Source: DASYTH01 sp036002505
GTDB taxonomy: Bacteria; Actinomycetota; Actinomycetes; Mycobacteriales; Pseudonocardiaceae
DNA length: 64,000 nucleotides
Direction: 5' to 3'
Assembly (NCBI RefSeq): GCF_036002505.1
Contig: NZ_DASYTH010000230.1
Location: 17,537-81,536, forward strand
The position numbers and the translations under genes are program-made. Below are positions 32,758-43,182 of the stretch, one piece after another; position 1 is the first letter of the stretch; each line of letters begins with the position of its first letter. Below the pieces are notes generated by a model. The model had not been told where the DNA came from. It saw nothing but the letters and a program-made list of their open reading frames with translations, and did no database searches.

Positions 32758-34360
32758 CCGGCGCGAACGAATCGTGGTGGTAGGAACCGGAGCCGCGGGA
32801 CTGCGCGCGGCGGAAAGGTTGCGAGAGCTGAACTTTGACGGCGAGCTGATCATGATCAGCGAGGAGCGGTACCGGCCGTACCACCGCCCGGCGCTGACCA
32901 AGCAGCTACTCACCGGCCAGATCCGGCCCCGGGACATCGCGCTGCCCGTGCACACCGAGCTGGACGCGGTGTGGCGGTACGGCACCCGGGCCAGCTACCT
33001 GGAGCCGGAGGAGCACCTGCTGCACCTGCCCGGCGGCGAGCAGATCCGCTACGACGGCCTGGTGATCGCCACCGGCGTGCAGGCCCGGCACCTGGCCGGC
33101 GCACCGCGGCACGACCCGCGGGTGCACGTGATCCGCACGCTGCCGGACGCGGTCGCCGCACAGAAGGCGATCGCGCACAGCCCCGGCGCGGTGGCGGTGA
33201 TCGGCGGCGGGTTCATCAGCTGCGAGATCGCCTCCTCGGCCCGCGAGCTCGGCCGCGAGGCGACGATCATCGTGCGGGACCGGTTGCTGGACAAGGTGCC
33301 CGGCGCCGGCTTCGGTGACGCGGTGGCGGCCATGCACCGCGGGCACGGCGTGAAGGTGATCACCCAGGCCACCGTCTCGCACTGGTCGCGTACCCCCGAC
33401 GGGGTGGCGCTGCACCTGTCCACCGGGCAGGTCGTGCTGGCCGCGTGCGTGGTCCTGGGTGTCGGCGGTGTGCCCGCGGTGGACTGGCTGCGCGGGTCCG
33501 GGCTGATCCTGGACGACGGCGTGATGTGCGACCCGACCTGCCACGCGGTCGGCGCCGAGAACATCGTGGTGGCCGGCGACGTGGCGCGATGGCCGAACCT
33601 GCTGTTCGACTCGGTCCCCCGGCGGGTCGAGCACTGGTTGAACGCCATCGAGATGGGCCGGGCAGCGGCGGAGAACCTCTTGGTCGGGCGGGAGAACGCC
33701 CAGCCGTTCACGCCGCTGCCCCGGTTCTGGTCCGACCAGCACGGGATCCGCATCCAGGCCGCCGGGATTCCGGCGCTGGCGCAGGACACCGTGCCACTGG
33801 CCGGCTCGGTCACCGTCGGGCACCGGGTCACCGGCTATGTCAGCGGCGGCTCGCTGGTCGGCGTGGTGGCCTGGGACAGCCCGCGCGGCATGCTCCGCTG
33901 GAGCTCCGAGCTGGACAACCAGCTGGCCGAGGGCATGAACCGCCGGCTGGCCGTCCGGGCGAAGCAGCAACAGCAGCGGCCGGTCCCCACGCCGCCGCGG
34001 CCCGAGCCGACGTTCGCCGAGACCGAGACGACGATCATGCCCACGGTGACCGAGACCACGGTCATGCCCAACGTGGACGTCACCTCGATCATGGAGGACC
34101 TGCGGGTGCCGGACTTCGTGCCGGACATGCGCACGCTGCGCCCGGCCGAACAGAGCATGCCGCGCATGCGCCCCGTGCAACCGGGACCGTACCTGCAGGT
34201 GCCCGACTTCGTGCCGGACATGCAGGCGTACGGCCCGGCCGAGCAGAGCTGGCCGCGGATGCGCCCGGTCGCCCCACCACCCGACCTGGCCATGGCGAAG
34301 AACCGGTACCCACCGGACTACCGACCCCGCGCTCCGGAACTGCGTGACCTGTTCCGGTAG
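32747..34360 (+). CDS. Ferredoxin reductase-like FAD/NAD(P) oxidoreductase with repeat tail
   Basis: A 537-residue protein. Residues 1-400 are a rubredoxin/ferredoxin-reductase-type flavoprotein, with FAD Rossmann VVVGTGAAGLRAAERLREL, PYHRPALTK, ATGVQAR, NAD Rossmann VAVIGGGFISCEIASSARELG and GAENIVVAGDVARW. After about residue 405 comes a Gln/Pro-rich linker, TETTIMPTVTETTVMPNVDVTS, and two copies of a unit of about 31 residues containing VPDFVPDM and PAEQS-PRMRPV. That tail is not part of the family. AAAGGAG precedes ATG 32747. Confidence 0.88.
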   Translation: MSADRRERIVVVGTGAAGLRAAERLRELNFDGELIMISEERYRPYHRPALTKQLLTGQIRPRDIALPVHTELDAVWRYGTRASYLEPEEHLLHLPGGEQIRYDGLVIATGVQARHLAGAPRHDPRVHVIRTLPDAVAAQKAIAHSPGAVAVIGGGFISCEIASSARELGREATIIVRDRLLDKVPGAGFGDAVAAMHRGHGVKVITQATVSHWSRTPDGVALHLSTGQVVLAACVVLGVGGVPAVDWLRGSGLILDDGVMCDPTCHAVGAENIVVAGDVARWPNLLFDSVPRRVEHWLNAIEMGRAAAENLLVGRENAQPFTPLPRFWSDQHGIRIQAAGIPALAQDTVPLAGSVTVGHRVTGYVSGGSLVGVVAWDSPRGMLRWSSELDNQLAEGMNRRLAVRAKQQQQRPVPTPPRPEPTFAETETTIMPTVTETTVMPNVDVTSIMEDLRVPDFVPDMRTLRPAEQSMPRMRPVQPGPYLQVPDFVPDMQAYGPAEQSWPRMRPVAPPPDLAMAKNRYPPDYRPRAPELRDLFR

Positions 34361-34365
34361 GGGCA

Positions 34366-34419
34366 GCGATGAAGGCGTCCTGATCGCAGACCTGGTGCGA
34401 GCACGGACGCCTTCATCGC
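34366..34419. repeat. Palindromic repeat P7 (GCGATGAAGGCGTCC arms)
   Basis: GCGATGAAGGCGTCC (34366-34380) pairs with GGACGCCTTCATCGC (34405-34419) around a 24-nt centre that itself contains TCGCA/TGCGA. It lies between the stops of convergent genes, and the reverse-strand gene ends inside the right arm. It is a bidirectional terminator candidate related to P5 and P6. Confidence 0.8.
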
Positions 34420-35723
34420 GCTCCGGCGCACAGCACGTCTTCCATCCGGCGCAGCGTCGCCTCGACCATGGCCGGGGCCACCGCGTGCGCGTCGATGGCG
34501 ACGGAGATGTCGATGGTGTCCGGGACATCGTTGACGTAGCAGAAGAACGGTTCGCTGGCCGCGTTCAGTGGTCGCACCCAGCGCAGTGTGGTGTGGGCGC
34601 GGGCGGCGGCGAGGCCGGCGGGGCTCACCGGGCTCGTCGCCTCCTGGCGGTGCGGCGCCCGGCGGTCGTTGAAGATGCAGGCGCGGTCAATCGTGTCGTG
34701 GCGCTCCTGGCCGATGCGGGCGAGCAGGTCCCACATCCCGTCCGGGTCGTAGTAGGCGTGCTTGCAGGCGCGGAGCTTCTCCTGCCAGGCGCGCTCGACG
34801 GCCTGCGCGAACGGGACGCCGGCGGCGTCGATCACGCAGAACCCGGCGCCGCACAACGGGCTCACGGCCTCGGCGAGCCCTGGGCGGAACCGGTTGTTCA
34901 CCACGAGCTGGGTGAAGACCGGAGTGACGCCGGTGATCTCGGCCAGGGCCACCGCGAGCGCGGCGAGGAGCACCGAGGTGCTGCCCACCCCGGTGCGCGC
35001 GGCCACGCCGAGCGCGGCCAGATGCATGGCCGGTGAGCGGAAGTTGACCTCGCGGAAACGCGGCTCGGGCTTCTCGGGCGGCTCCGGGAAGCGGCGGGAC
35101 GGGACCGCGCGCAGCACGCCCGCCCAGTACCGCAGCGACGCCGCGCTGTGCCGCCGCCCGGCCGGGCTTTCCTGCCAGCGCGCCTGGTCGAGCGGCTGCA
35201 GGGCGGTCACCGGCGGCACCGGGTCCGCGTGCCGGTGGCCGAGGTCGGCCCGCAGCACCTCGGCGCCGAACCCGTCGGTGGCCAGGTGGCAGCACAGCGC
35301 CACCAGGTGCGTGGCCGCGCCGCGGCGCCGCACCACGGCCATCCGGATCGGCCACTCGGCCGCGTAGTCGAACTCCCGGTGGTAGTAACGGTCCCACTGC
35401 GCGGCCGCGACCCGGCACGGATCGTCGGTCTCGCCCACGTCGACGACCTCCAGCGGGACTTCTCCCGCGCTGCTCACCACCTGCCGCGGCGCGCCACCCG
35501 GCTCGAACCGCAGCCGGGTGCGCAGCGACTGGTGCCGGCTCACCAGGAACCGCAGCATGCCGGCGACGTCCTCGACCGTGGTCCCCTCGGCCAGCGGAAC
35601 CACTCCCCCGACGCCCAGCGAGGACCGCAGCCGGGTCATGCCCTCCCAGATGTCCCGCTGCCCCCAGGTCAGCTCACCGACCCCGGAGCCACTGCCCGCG
35701 AACGGCACGAGAATCCGCTCCAT
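34413..35723 (-). CDS. Stand-alone condensation-domain-like protein 1
   Basis: A 436-residue member of the chloramphenicol acetyltransferase/NRPS condensation superfamily. ELTWGQRDIWEGM opens the domain, SRHQSLRTRLRF follows, and the active site reads CCHLATDG, keeping the catalytic His146 and the DG of HHxxxDG while the first His is Cys. TGVGSTSVLLAALAVALAEITG and NNRFRPGLAEAVSPLCG are the later core motifs. There is no adenylation or carrier domain nearby, so it may transfer acyl groups in trans. It is a tandem paralogue of the next gene. A dre-like box lies 17 bp before its start. Confidence 0.83.
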   Translation of the reverse strand: MERILVPFAGSGSGVGELTWGQRDIWEGMTRLRSSLGVGGVVPLAEGTTVEDVAGMLRFLVSRHQSLRTRLRFEPGGAPRQVVSSAGEVPLEVVDVGETDDPCRVAAAQWDRYYHREFDYAAEWPIRMAVVRRRGAATHLVALCCHLATDGFGAEVLRADLGHRHADPVPPVTALQPLDQARWQESPAGRRHSAASLRYWAGVLRAVPSRRFPEPPEKPEPRFREVNFRSPAMHLAALGVAARTGVGSTSVLLAALAVALAEITGVTPVFTQLVVNNRFRPGLAEAVSPLCGAGFCVIDAAGVPFAQAVERAWQEKLRACKHAYYDPDGMWDLLARIGQERHDTIDRACIFNDRRAPHRQEATSPVSPAGLAAARAHTTLRWVRPLNAASEPFFCYVNDVPDTIDISVAIDAHAVAPAMVEATLRRMEDVLCAGAR

Positions 35724-35739
35724 AACCGCGGAACTATAT

Positions 35740-35751
35740 TGGTCTATACCA
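35740..35751. promoter_or_regulatory. DasR-like operator (dre) before condensation-domain gene 1
   Basis: TGGTCTATACCA, extended as ATTGGTCTATACCAGT, is a perfect palindrome one position away from the dre core TGGTCTAGACCA. It lies 17 bp upstream of the ATG at 35723 on the reverse strand. A second such box precedes the NagZ-like gene at 12992-13003. Confidence 0.6.
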
Positions 35752-35780
35752 GTTGCCGCCAGGGTCGGCCGCCCCGCCAC

Positions 35781-35839
35781 AGTGCCCTGAAGGTCACCTT
35801 CAGGGCACTGAGCGTCCTGAAGGCCGCCTTCAGGGCACT
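35781..35839. repeat. Palindromic repeat P3 (double CCTGAAGG/CCTTCAGG hairpin)
   Basis: AGTGCCCTGAAGGTCACCTT and its complement are followed by CTGAGCGT and a second CCTGAAGG-CCG-CCTTCAGGGCACT hairpin. It begins directly after the stop of condensation-domain gene 2, separating the tandem paralogues. The arms match P1 and P2 almost base for base. Confidence 0.85.
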
Positions 35840-35840
35840 C

Positions 35841-37157
35841 CTACCCCGCCAGCGCCGCCTCCACCGCAACCCGCTCCATCCCGTAGAGGAACGCCTCGAC
35901 GTCCGGCGGGGCGAGTCTTTGAGTGTCCACCGAGAGCCGGATGTCGACGGCGTCCGGAACGTCGTTGATGTGCAGGAAGAACGGCTCGCACTCGGGGTCC
36001 AGCGGGGAGACCACGCGCATCGTGGTGCGCCCGCGGGCGTCGTGGATGTCGCGCTCGTCGACGTCGGCGCTGGCCTCCTGGCGGTAGCGGGAGCGCCGGT
36101 CGTTGAAGAAGCATTCGCGCTCGATGCGCTCGCCGCGTTCGGTGGAGATGCGGTCGACGAGGTCGAGCATCCCGTCGGGGTCGTAGTAGGCGTGCTTGCA
36201 GGCGTTCAGCTGGGCCCGCCAGGCGCGGCCGACGACCTTCTCGAACGGGACGCCGTCGACGTCCATCACGCACAGCCCGGCGTGGCACAGCGGGCTGACC
36301 GCCTCGGCGAGCCCGGGCCGGAACCGGTTGCCCACCATGGTCTGCGCGACCACCGGGTTGATCCCGGTCACCCGGGCCAGGGCCACCGCGAACGCGGCCA
36401 GCAGCACCGAGGTGCTGCCCACGCCGGTGCGCTCGGCCACCTTGAGCGCGGACAGGTGCAGCGCCGGCGAGGCGAACAGGACGTCCAGGTAGCGGGGCTC
36501 GTGCCAGCCCTTCGGGTCCGGGAAGCGGCGCGCGGAGATCGCGCGCAGCACGCCCTCCCAGTACCGCAGCGCCACGTCGTTGTGCCGCCGGCCGGCCGGG
36601 CCGCGCTGCCAGCGCGCCTGCTCGAGCGGCTGCATCGCGGTCACCGGCGGCACCCATCCACTGTCCATATTGGACAAGTCAGCGCGCAGCACGTGCGCGC
36701 CGAACCCGTCGGTGGCCAGGTGGCAGACCAGGGCCACCAGGTGCGTGAGCACGCCCCGGTGCCGCAGCACGGCCATCCGGACCGGCCACTCGTGCTCGTA
36801 GTCGAACTCCTCGTCGTGGTACGCCGTGTACAGCGCCTTGCCGGCCTGGACCGGGTCGTCGTCCGCGGCGACCTCGACGACCTCCAGCGCGACCTCCCCC
36901 GCGCGGCTCACCGCCTGCCGCACCCGGTCTCCCGGACCGAACCGCAACCGGGTGCGCAACGCCTGGTGCCGGCTCATCAGCAGGCCCAGTTTCGCGGCCA
37001 CGTCGTCGACGGTCGTGCCCGGCGTCAGCGGAACCAGCCCGCCGATGCCGAGCGACGAGCGTAATCGGCGAATGGCGTCCCAAATGTCCTTCTGCCCCCA
37101 GCTCAGCTCCCCGGTTCCGGAGCCTTCCCCCTCGAACCGCACCAGAATCCGCTCCAC
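35841..37157 (-). CDS. Stand-alone condensation-domain-like protein 2
   Basis: A 438-residue paralogue of the preceding gene, similar over its entire length (MERILV-F, ELSWGQKDIWDAIRRLRSSLGIGGLVPL, VCHLATDGFGAHVLRADL with His146, NRFRPGLAEAVSPLCHAGLCVMD). Both proteins share the run CKHAYYDPDGM, perhaps a family-specific lid. The two probably arose by tandem duplication and diverged in the substrate-facing middle region. No NRPS genes are present. Function is unknown; acyl or aminoacyl transfer is inferred from the fold. Confidence 0.83.
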   Translation of the reverse strand: MERILVRFEGEGSGTGELSWGQKDIWDAIRRLRSSLGIGGLVPLTPGTTVDDVAAKLGLLMSRHQALRTRLRFGPGDRVRQAVSRAGEVALEVVEVAADDDPVQAGKALYTAYHDEEFDYEHEWPVRMAVLRHRGVLTHLVALVCHLATDGFGAHVLRADLSNMDSGWVPPVTAMQPLEQARWQRGPAGRRHNDVALRYWEGVLRAISARRFPDPKGWHEPRYLDVLFASPALHLSALKVAERTGVGSTSVLLAAFAVALARVTGINPVVAQTMVGNRFRPGLAEAVSPLCHAGLCVMDVDGVPFEKVVGRAWRAQLNACKHAYYDPDGMLDLVDRISTERGERIERECFFNDRRSRYRQEASADVDERDIHDARGRTTMRVVSPLDPECEPFFLHINDVPDAVDIRLSVDTQRLAPPDVEAFLYGMERVAVEAALAG

Positions 37158-37201
37158 AGTTCGGAAACTATCGCGTTACATCACCATGTCCACAAGCCTT
37201 G

Positions 37202-38762
<1,561 letters not shown>

Positions 38763-38770
<8 letters not shown>

Positions 38771-40241
38771 CGAGCCGGTGCCGTTCCAGCGGCTCGATCA
38801 GCTGCTCCTCCTCGTAGTCCAGGTGCGAGATGAGCAGCCGGTCGAGAAGCCGGACGTGGTCGCGGACGTCGGCGATGCCGCCGCCGTCGATGAGCTTGGC
38901 GAGCGACTCGTCGAGCGCGGCGAGCACACCGGCGATCACCTCGTGCTCCTGCTCGAGCTGGTGGACCACCGGGCCGAGCGCCGGCTCCCGCTCGGCGATC
39001 ATCGGGAACATCAGCTGGTCCTCGATGGTGTGGTGGGTGGTGAGCACCCGGCAGTAGGCGGCACAGAAGCTGCCCAGGGTCCAGAAGTTCTGCCGCACGG
39101 TCAGGTCGTTGATCAGCGAGCGGGCCGAGGCGGCGGACCGCTCGCCGTCCGCCACCTGCTCGACGGCGTCCCGGATCTGCTCGAGCTCCTGGCGGAAATG
39201 GTTGTGCACCATCTTGAGCTGCGCGCCACCGCGGGTCGGGTTGGCCGGCGCCGGCGCCGACACCCTGGGGCGGCGGGCCTCGCCGAGCGGGTCACCGGAC
39301 CAGAGGTCAAGGTGCTCGCGCTGTTCGGTCTCCGGTTCCGGCGCGGGGGCCGAGCCGCCGCGCGCACCGGCCACCTCGGCGCGGACCAGTGGCGCAACCT
39401 CCTCGGCGAACGTGCGCAGGTCGTGCTCGTTGTCCCCGGGCAGCACGAAACCGGAGAAGCCCAGGTCCAGCGCCAGCCCGGTGAGCTGCTCCGCCCACTG
39501 CTTAGGCGGCCCGACCAGGAACTCGTCCGAGCCGAGCCGGGTGAACTGCCCGTTGATGTTGAGAATGCGCTGGATCGCGGCCGGGTCGCGGCCCGCGTCC
39601 CCGGCCGCGGCGTCGAGGATCCGGGTCATCGCCGTGAGCTCGGCCGGCGGCGCGTAGGGCAGGGACGGCACCCAGCCGTCGGCCTTCCGCGCGGTGAGCC
39701 GGAGAATCTTCGGCTTGTAGGCGCCGAGCCAGATCCCGATGGGGTGTGTGGGGAACGGTCCGGGCTTCGCGCCGTGCAACGAATAGTGCCGGCCGTCGAG
39801 CCTCGGGGTCCGCCCGGGCGTCCACAGCGCCCTGATCACGTCGATCGCCTCGGCCAGCGCGGCCACCGCCTCGGCGGGTGAGCGCCGCTCCCCGCCCATC
39901 GCCACGATGGCGTCCCAGAACGCGCCGGAGCCCAGACCCAACTCGACCCGCCCACCGCTGAGAATGTCCAAACTCGCCGCGGCCCTGGCGAGCACGGCCG
40001 GCGGGCGCAGCGGCAGGTTCGCCACATCCGGGAACAGCGTCACCCGGCTGGTCTTCGCTGCCAGGTAGGACAGCAGCGTCCAGGTGTCCAAGAAGGACGG
40101 TTGGTATGGGTGGTCCTGGATCCCGATCAGGTCGAGCCCGAGCCCGTCCACCACCGTCGCCAGCCGCACCACCTCGTCGTAGCCCTGGGCCGACGGTGTG
40201 AGGAACGCCCCGAACCTGATCTCGTGCCCGAGATCGCTCAT
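38763..40241 (-). CDS. LLM-class flavin oxidoreductase fused to a hemerythrin-like domain
   Basis: A 492-residue two-domain protein. Residues 1 to about 290 are a luciferase-like TIM barrel: IRFGAFLTPSAQGYDEVVRLATVVDGLGLDLIGIQDHPYQPSFLDTW, GRVELGLGSGAFWDAI, PIGIWLGAYKPKILRLTARKADGWVPSLPY. A proline-rich linker follows. Residues about 345-492 are a hemerythrin/HHE four-helix bundle with iron ligand candidates in KMVHNHFRQEL, THHTIEDQLMFP, LEQEHEVI and ISHLDYEEEQLIEPL. The flavin domain could use F420 or FMN. The stop of the HxlR regulator gene overlaps its start (ATGA). Confidence 0.88.
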
Positions 40242-40582
40242 CGCTTTCCCTTCTGCCGCACGGACATCCAGCGCTCGCCCCAGTTGATCAGCGGCTCGAG
40301 CGCGCCCACCAGCTCACTCCCCCGCCGCGTCAGCGTGTACACCACCTGCACCGGCCGGCTCGCCAACACCTCGCGAACCATGATCCCCTCGTCCTCCAGC
40401 TCGCGCAGCCGCTGTGCCAGCAATCGCTCCGAGATGCCGGGGACGGCGGCCAGAAAGTCGCTGTACCGCCGCGCACCGCGATCGGCGGCGAGGATGACCG
40501 CACCGTTCCACCGCCGCCCCACCAGCTCGATCGTCGCTTGGTAGTTCGGGCACCGGTCCAGGAACTCCCCGCGATCATCCAT
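40238..40582 (-). CDS. HxlR-family transcriptional regulator
   Basis: A 114-residue winged-helix regulator: CPNYQATIELVGRRWNGAVILAADRGARRYSDFLAAVPGISERLLAQRLRELEDEGIMVREV, then PVQVVYTLTRRGSEL. The N-terminal Cys11 is the redox or electrophile sensing position of this family. It overlaps the LLM-hemerythrin gene by 4 bp and so heads that operon. A CTTAC-N5-GTAAG palindrome 34 bp upstream is the probable autoregulatory operator. Confidence 0.92.
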   Translation of the reverse strand: MDDRGEFLDRCPNYQATIELVGRRWNGAVILAADRGARRYSDFLAAVPGISERLLAQRLRELEDEGIMVREVLASRPVQVVYTLTRRGSELVGALEPLINWGERWMSVRQKGKR

Positions 40583-40611
40583 CGCCGCCGACCCTACACC
40601 ACGATGGATTA

Positions 40612-40631
40612 GCTACTTACATGAAGTAAGC
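40612..40631. promoter_or_regulatory. Probable HxlR operator
   Basis: GCTACTTACATGAAGTAAGC contains the inverted repeat CTTAC (40616-40620) and GTAAG (40626-40630) with a 5-nt centre. It lies 34 bp before the HxlR start, in an AT-rich pocket of a GC-rich genome. This is the expected layout for autoregulation by an HxlR dimer. Confidence 0.6.
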
Positions 40632-40663
40632 CTGAAGGGCTCGGAGGCGGCAGGGTTGGGGTG

Positions 40664-40712
40664 CAGTGAATGCCTCATTCACTGCGCTCAACGCACTGAA
40701 TGAGGCATTCAC
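40664..40712. repeat. Palindromic repeat P4 (GTGAATGCCTCATTCAC class)
   Basis: GTGAATGCCTCATTCACTGC and its near-perfect inverted copy GCACTGAATGAGGCATTCAC flank a short CTCAA centre. Each arm is itself a smaller palindrome (TGAATGCCTCATTCA), so the element has the same double-hairpin design as P1-P3 but a different sequence. It lies about 90 bp past the stop of the secreted PKD protein gene. Confidence 0.8.
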
Positions 40713-40805
40713 AGCACCACCCCCGAAACTCCACCCGCCAGCCGGCGCCTCGGCAGGGAGAGGCCGGGGGCGGGAGGCGGGCCGCCCCCGGCCTCGTGGC
40801 TGGCG

Positions 40806-42977
40806 CTAGCCGAGCCGGCAGCCGGCCAGGATGATCTCCTGGCCGAGCAGGGTGCTGATCCGGATGGCGTTCTGCGCCGGCCTGCCCCCGATCGTGGTGG
40901 TCTCGTTGTAGAAGACCGTTGCCACGCCGGGGATACCGAGCGAGCCGGAGCCCAGCCCGATCGGGATTCCGTTGATTGAGCCGACGGTGGACGAGCGGGT
41001 GATCCCCGAAGCACCGGCGACACAGGTGGAGCTGATGTCGGTGATCCTGATCAACCCGCCGAGCAGGTTGGCGCTGCCGACCGTCGCCGATGCCCGGGTG
41101 GTGCCGTCGTTCAGGTCCACCGTGCATTCGGCGTGCAGCGCGGTGACCGAGCCGATGCCGAGGGACAGCGAGGCGATGGTCTTCGACTCGTCGGGCGGGC
41201 AGGTGGCCAGCGGGGTCTTCGGAATCGTGATCAACCCGTTGGCCTGCAAGGCGAACGCCTCACCGGGCAGGTAGATCACCACGCGCACCACGGCCGTGCC
41301 CGCGCCGCCGTCGTCGTCGGTGACCCGCACCAGCACGTTGTGCGCGCCAAGCGCGGTGAACGTGTGGGTGATCCGGCAGGTCCCGGTGCCGGGCGACTCG
41401 GTCACGGTGCCGGCGGTGACCGGCGTGCCGTCGGCGAAGTCGATCGCGCAGGTGTGCGTGTCGTTCGTGCCGATGTCGGTGAACGGCGCGGTGAAGCTCA
41501 CCGCCGTGCCGCGCACGAACAGGGAACCGTTGGCGGGACTGGAGATGCTCACCGCCGGGGCCACATTGGACAGCGTCAGCGCGGTACTCGCGGAAACCGG
41601 CGGGTTGATCCCGTCACTTGCCGTCAATGTGAGCGTGTAGACGCCGTCGTCGGTGCAGCTGACCGTGGTGGTCACGGCAGCCGGATCGGCGATCGAGCAC
41701 GTCGCACCCGGATCGACACCCGTGGACGCCGCGACGCTCCACGAACTGCTCAGCGTCGGACCATCCACGTCGGACACAGTGCCGGCGATCGCCACCGGCG
41801 AGCCCTCCTGCCCGGCGTACGGGCCGCCGGCGTTCACCACCGGCTCGGCGTTGAACCGCACGGTGGCACAACCCGGCGGTTTGACCCCGACCAGGTCGGC
41901 CATGTTGCCGGCACAGGTGGTGTAGGCGCCCGGCGCCGAGGCGGACAGCTCGACGCTGATGGTGCACGAGATCTGGCCCGCGCCAAGGCTGCCGGCCATG
42001 ACGACCTGGCCCGGGTCGAAGCTGGACGCGAAACCTGGGCAGGTGGTCTGGACCGAGGCTGGATCAGCCGTCAGGCCCGTGGGGAAGGCGTCGACGAAGG
42101 ACCAACCGCTCTTGGCAGCCAGCTCGGTGGTGTTGGTGATCGTGTAGATGAGCCGCACGGTGCCGTGCTCGGGGACCACGGCCGCGCTGAACGTCTTGTC
42201 CAGCTGCGGGCTGACGTCCAGGAGCTTGATGTTGTCCACGGCCGCGTCGTTGCCGAACGCGCCGCCCTGCGCGTTGGCCAGCCGGATGCCCGCGGACGAG
42301 CCGCCGAACAGCACCGGGTTGTCGCTGACGTAGGTGCCGATGTGGTCCTCGCCGAGGATCAGCTGTGGGTTGGCGCACGGTTCGATGGGCGAGCTGTTCG
42401 TCGGGATGGCGGTGGACCCGTCAAGCAGGAAGAACTGGAACAGGGCGTGCAGGCCGTTGCAGCTGCCGTCCGCGGCGTCGACCGAGAACGACAGGAACCG
42501 GTTGGCGGGCACCGGAACCGGGTTGTTGGTCTGCAGCTGAACCTTGTTCGCGCCGGGGCCGATGCCAGCGGTCTCCCAGCCGAGCGCGTGGTTGGTGCCG
42601 GCGCCGGTTCCGGCGAACTGGTCCAGCGAGCCGGCCAGCCGGGGAAGCTCCGGCCAGAACCCGCCGCAGCCCGATCCGGGCGGCTCGGTGGAGGGATCCA
42701 GTGGGGAGGCGATCCAGCCGTTGCAGTTGATCAGATATGCGGGGTCGCTGGAGTAGGTCTCGTTCACCGGCGGCGCGCCGGTGTAGCTCGGCAGCTGAAT
42801 GGGCGTGGCACCCTGGCCGTTCTCGAAATCCTCGGTGTAGAGCACTTGTGGCGCCTGCGGGACGCCGGGCGTTCCCGGGTCGGCCAAGGCCGGCGCCACG
42901 CCGGTGATCACCACCCCGATGCTCGACGCCGCAAGGGCAAGGACCGCGGGTAAGACAACTCTCCGTATGACCATCAT
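40806..42977 (-). CDS. Large secreted protein with DUF7933-like, PKD and choice-of-anchor domains
   Basis: A protein of about 723 residues. ATG 42977 or the adjacent ATG 42974 follows GGGAG and begins a signal peptide (MVIRRVVLPAVLALAASSIG...APALA). The first 230 residues form a beta-rich domain. Next comes a repeat-like domain of the type LDKTFSAAVVPEHGTVRLIYTITNTTE. Two PKD-like domains (NAGGPYAGQEGSPVAIAGTVSD and HTFTALGAHNVLVRVTDDDGG) follow. The end, from GEAFALQANGLITIPKTPLATCPP, is a choice-of-anchor P type module. It has no enzyme motif. A surface or biofilm protein is the most that can be said. Confidence 0.75.
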   Translation of the reverse strand: MMVIRRVVLPAVLALAASSIGVVITGVAPALADPGTPGVPQAPQVLYTEDFENGQGATPIQLPSYTGAPPVNETYSSDPAYLINCNGWIASPLDPSTEPPGSGCGGFWPELPRLAGSLDQFAGTGAGTNHALGWETAGIGPGANKVQLQTNNPVPVPANRFLSFSVDAADGSCNGLHALFQFFLLDGSTAIPTNSSPIEPCANPQLILGEDHIGTYVSDNPVLFGGSSAGIRLANAQGGAFGNDAAVDNIKLLDVSPQLDKTFSAAVVPEHGTVRLIYTITNTTELAAKSGWSFVDAFPTGLTADPASVQTTCPGFASSFDPGQVVMAGSLGAGQISCTISVELSASAPGAYTTCAGNMADLVGVKPPGCATVRFNAEPVVNAGGPYAGQEGSPVAIAGTVSDVDGPTLSSSWSVAASTGVDPGATCSIADPAAVTTTVSCTDDGVYTLTLTASDGINPPVSASTALTLSNVAPAVSISSPANGSLFVRGTAVSFTAPFTDIGTNDTHTCAIDFADGTPVTAGTVTESPGTGTCRITHTFTALGAHNVLVRVTDDDGGAGTAVVRVVIYLPGEAFALQANGLITIPKTPLATCPPDESKTIASLSLGIGSVTALHAECTVDLNDGTTRASATVGSANLLGGLIRITDISSTCVAGASGITRSSTVGSINGIPIGLGSGSLGIPGVATVFYNETTTIGGRPAQNAIRISTLLGQEIILAGCRLG

Positions 42978-43138
42978 GTGCTCCCATCCCCGAACCGCCG
43001 TACGATCAGCGAACGCACGCGTACGCACAGTGCGCTTCGCAGGTTGCGGATGGGGTGTTACAGGATTCACCCATGGGAGCGATTCCGGAAAGTTGCCAGA
43101 TCATTGCCTCTAGTGACAAGGCATCCTGGTCAGCTACC

Positions 43139-43154
43139 CTGGGAGCGCTCCCAG
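43139..43154. promoter_or_regulatory. CebR-type operator before the first SGNH-CBM2 esterase
   Basis: CTGGGAGCGCTCCCAG is a perfect 16-bp palindrome containing TGGGAGCGCTCCCA, the CebR box consensus of streptomycetes, where cellobiose or cellotriose relieves repression. It lies 28 bp before ATG 43183. An imperfect second copy (TGGGAGCGATTCCG, 43074-43087) lies 65 bp further upstream toward the divergent secreted-protein gene. Confidence 0.85.
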
Positions 43155-43182
43155 AACTGCAGCGACCGGGGTGGAGCTCGAC

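Noticed and set aside
34413..37157. Nonribosomal peptide biosynthetic cluster
   Set aside because: Only condensation-fold proteins are present. I find no adenylation, carrier, thioesterase or tailoring genes around them.
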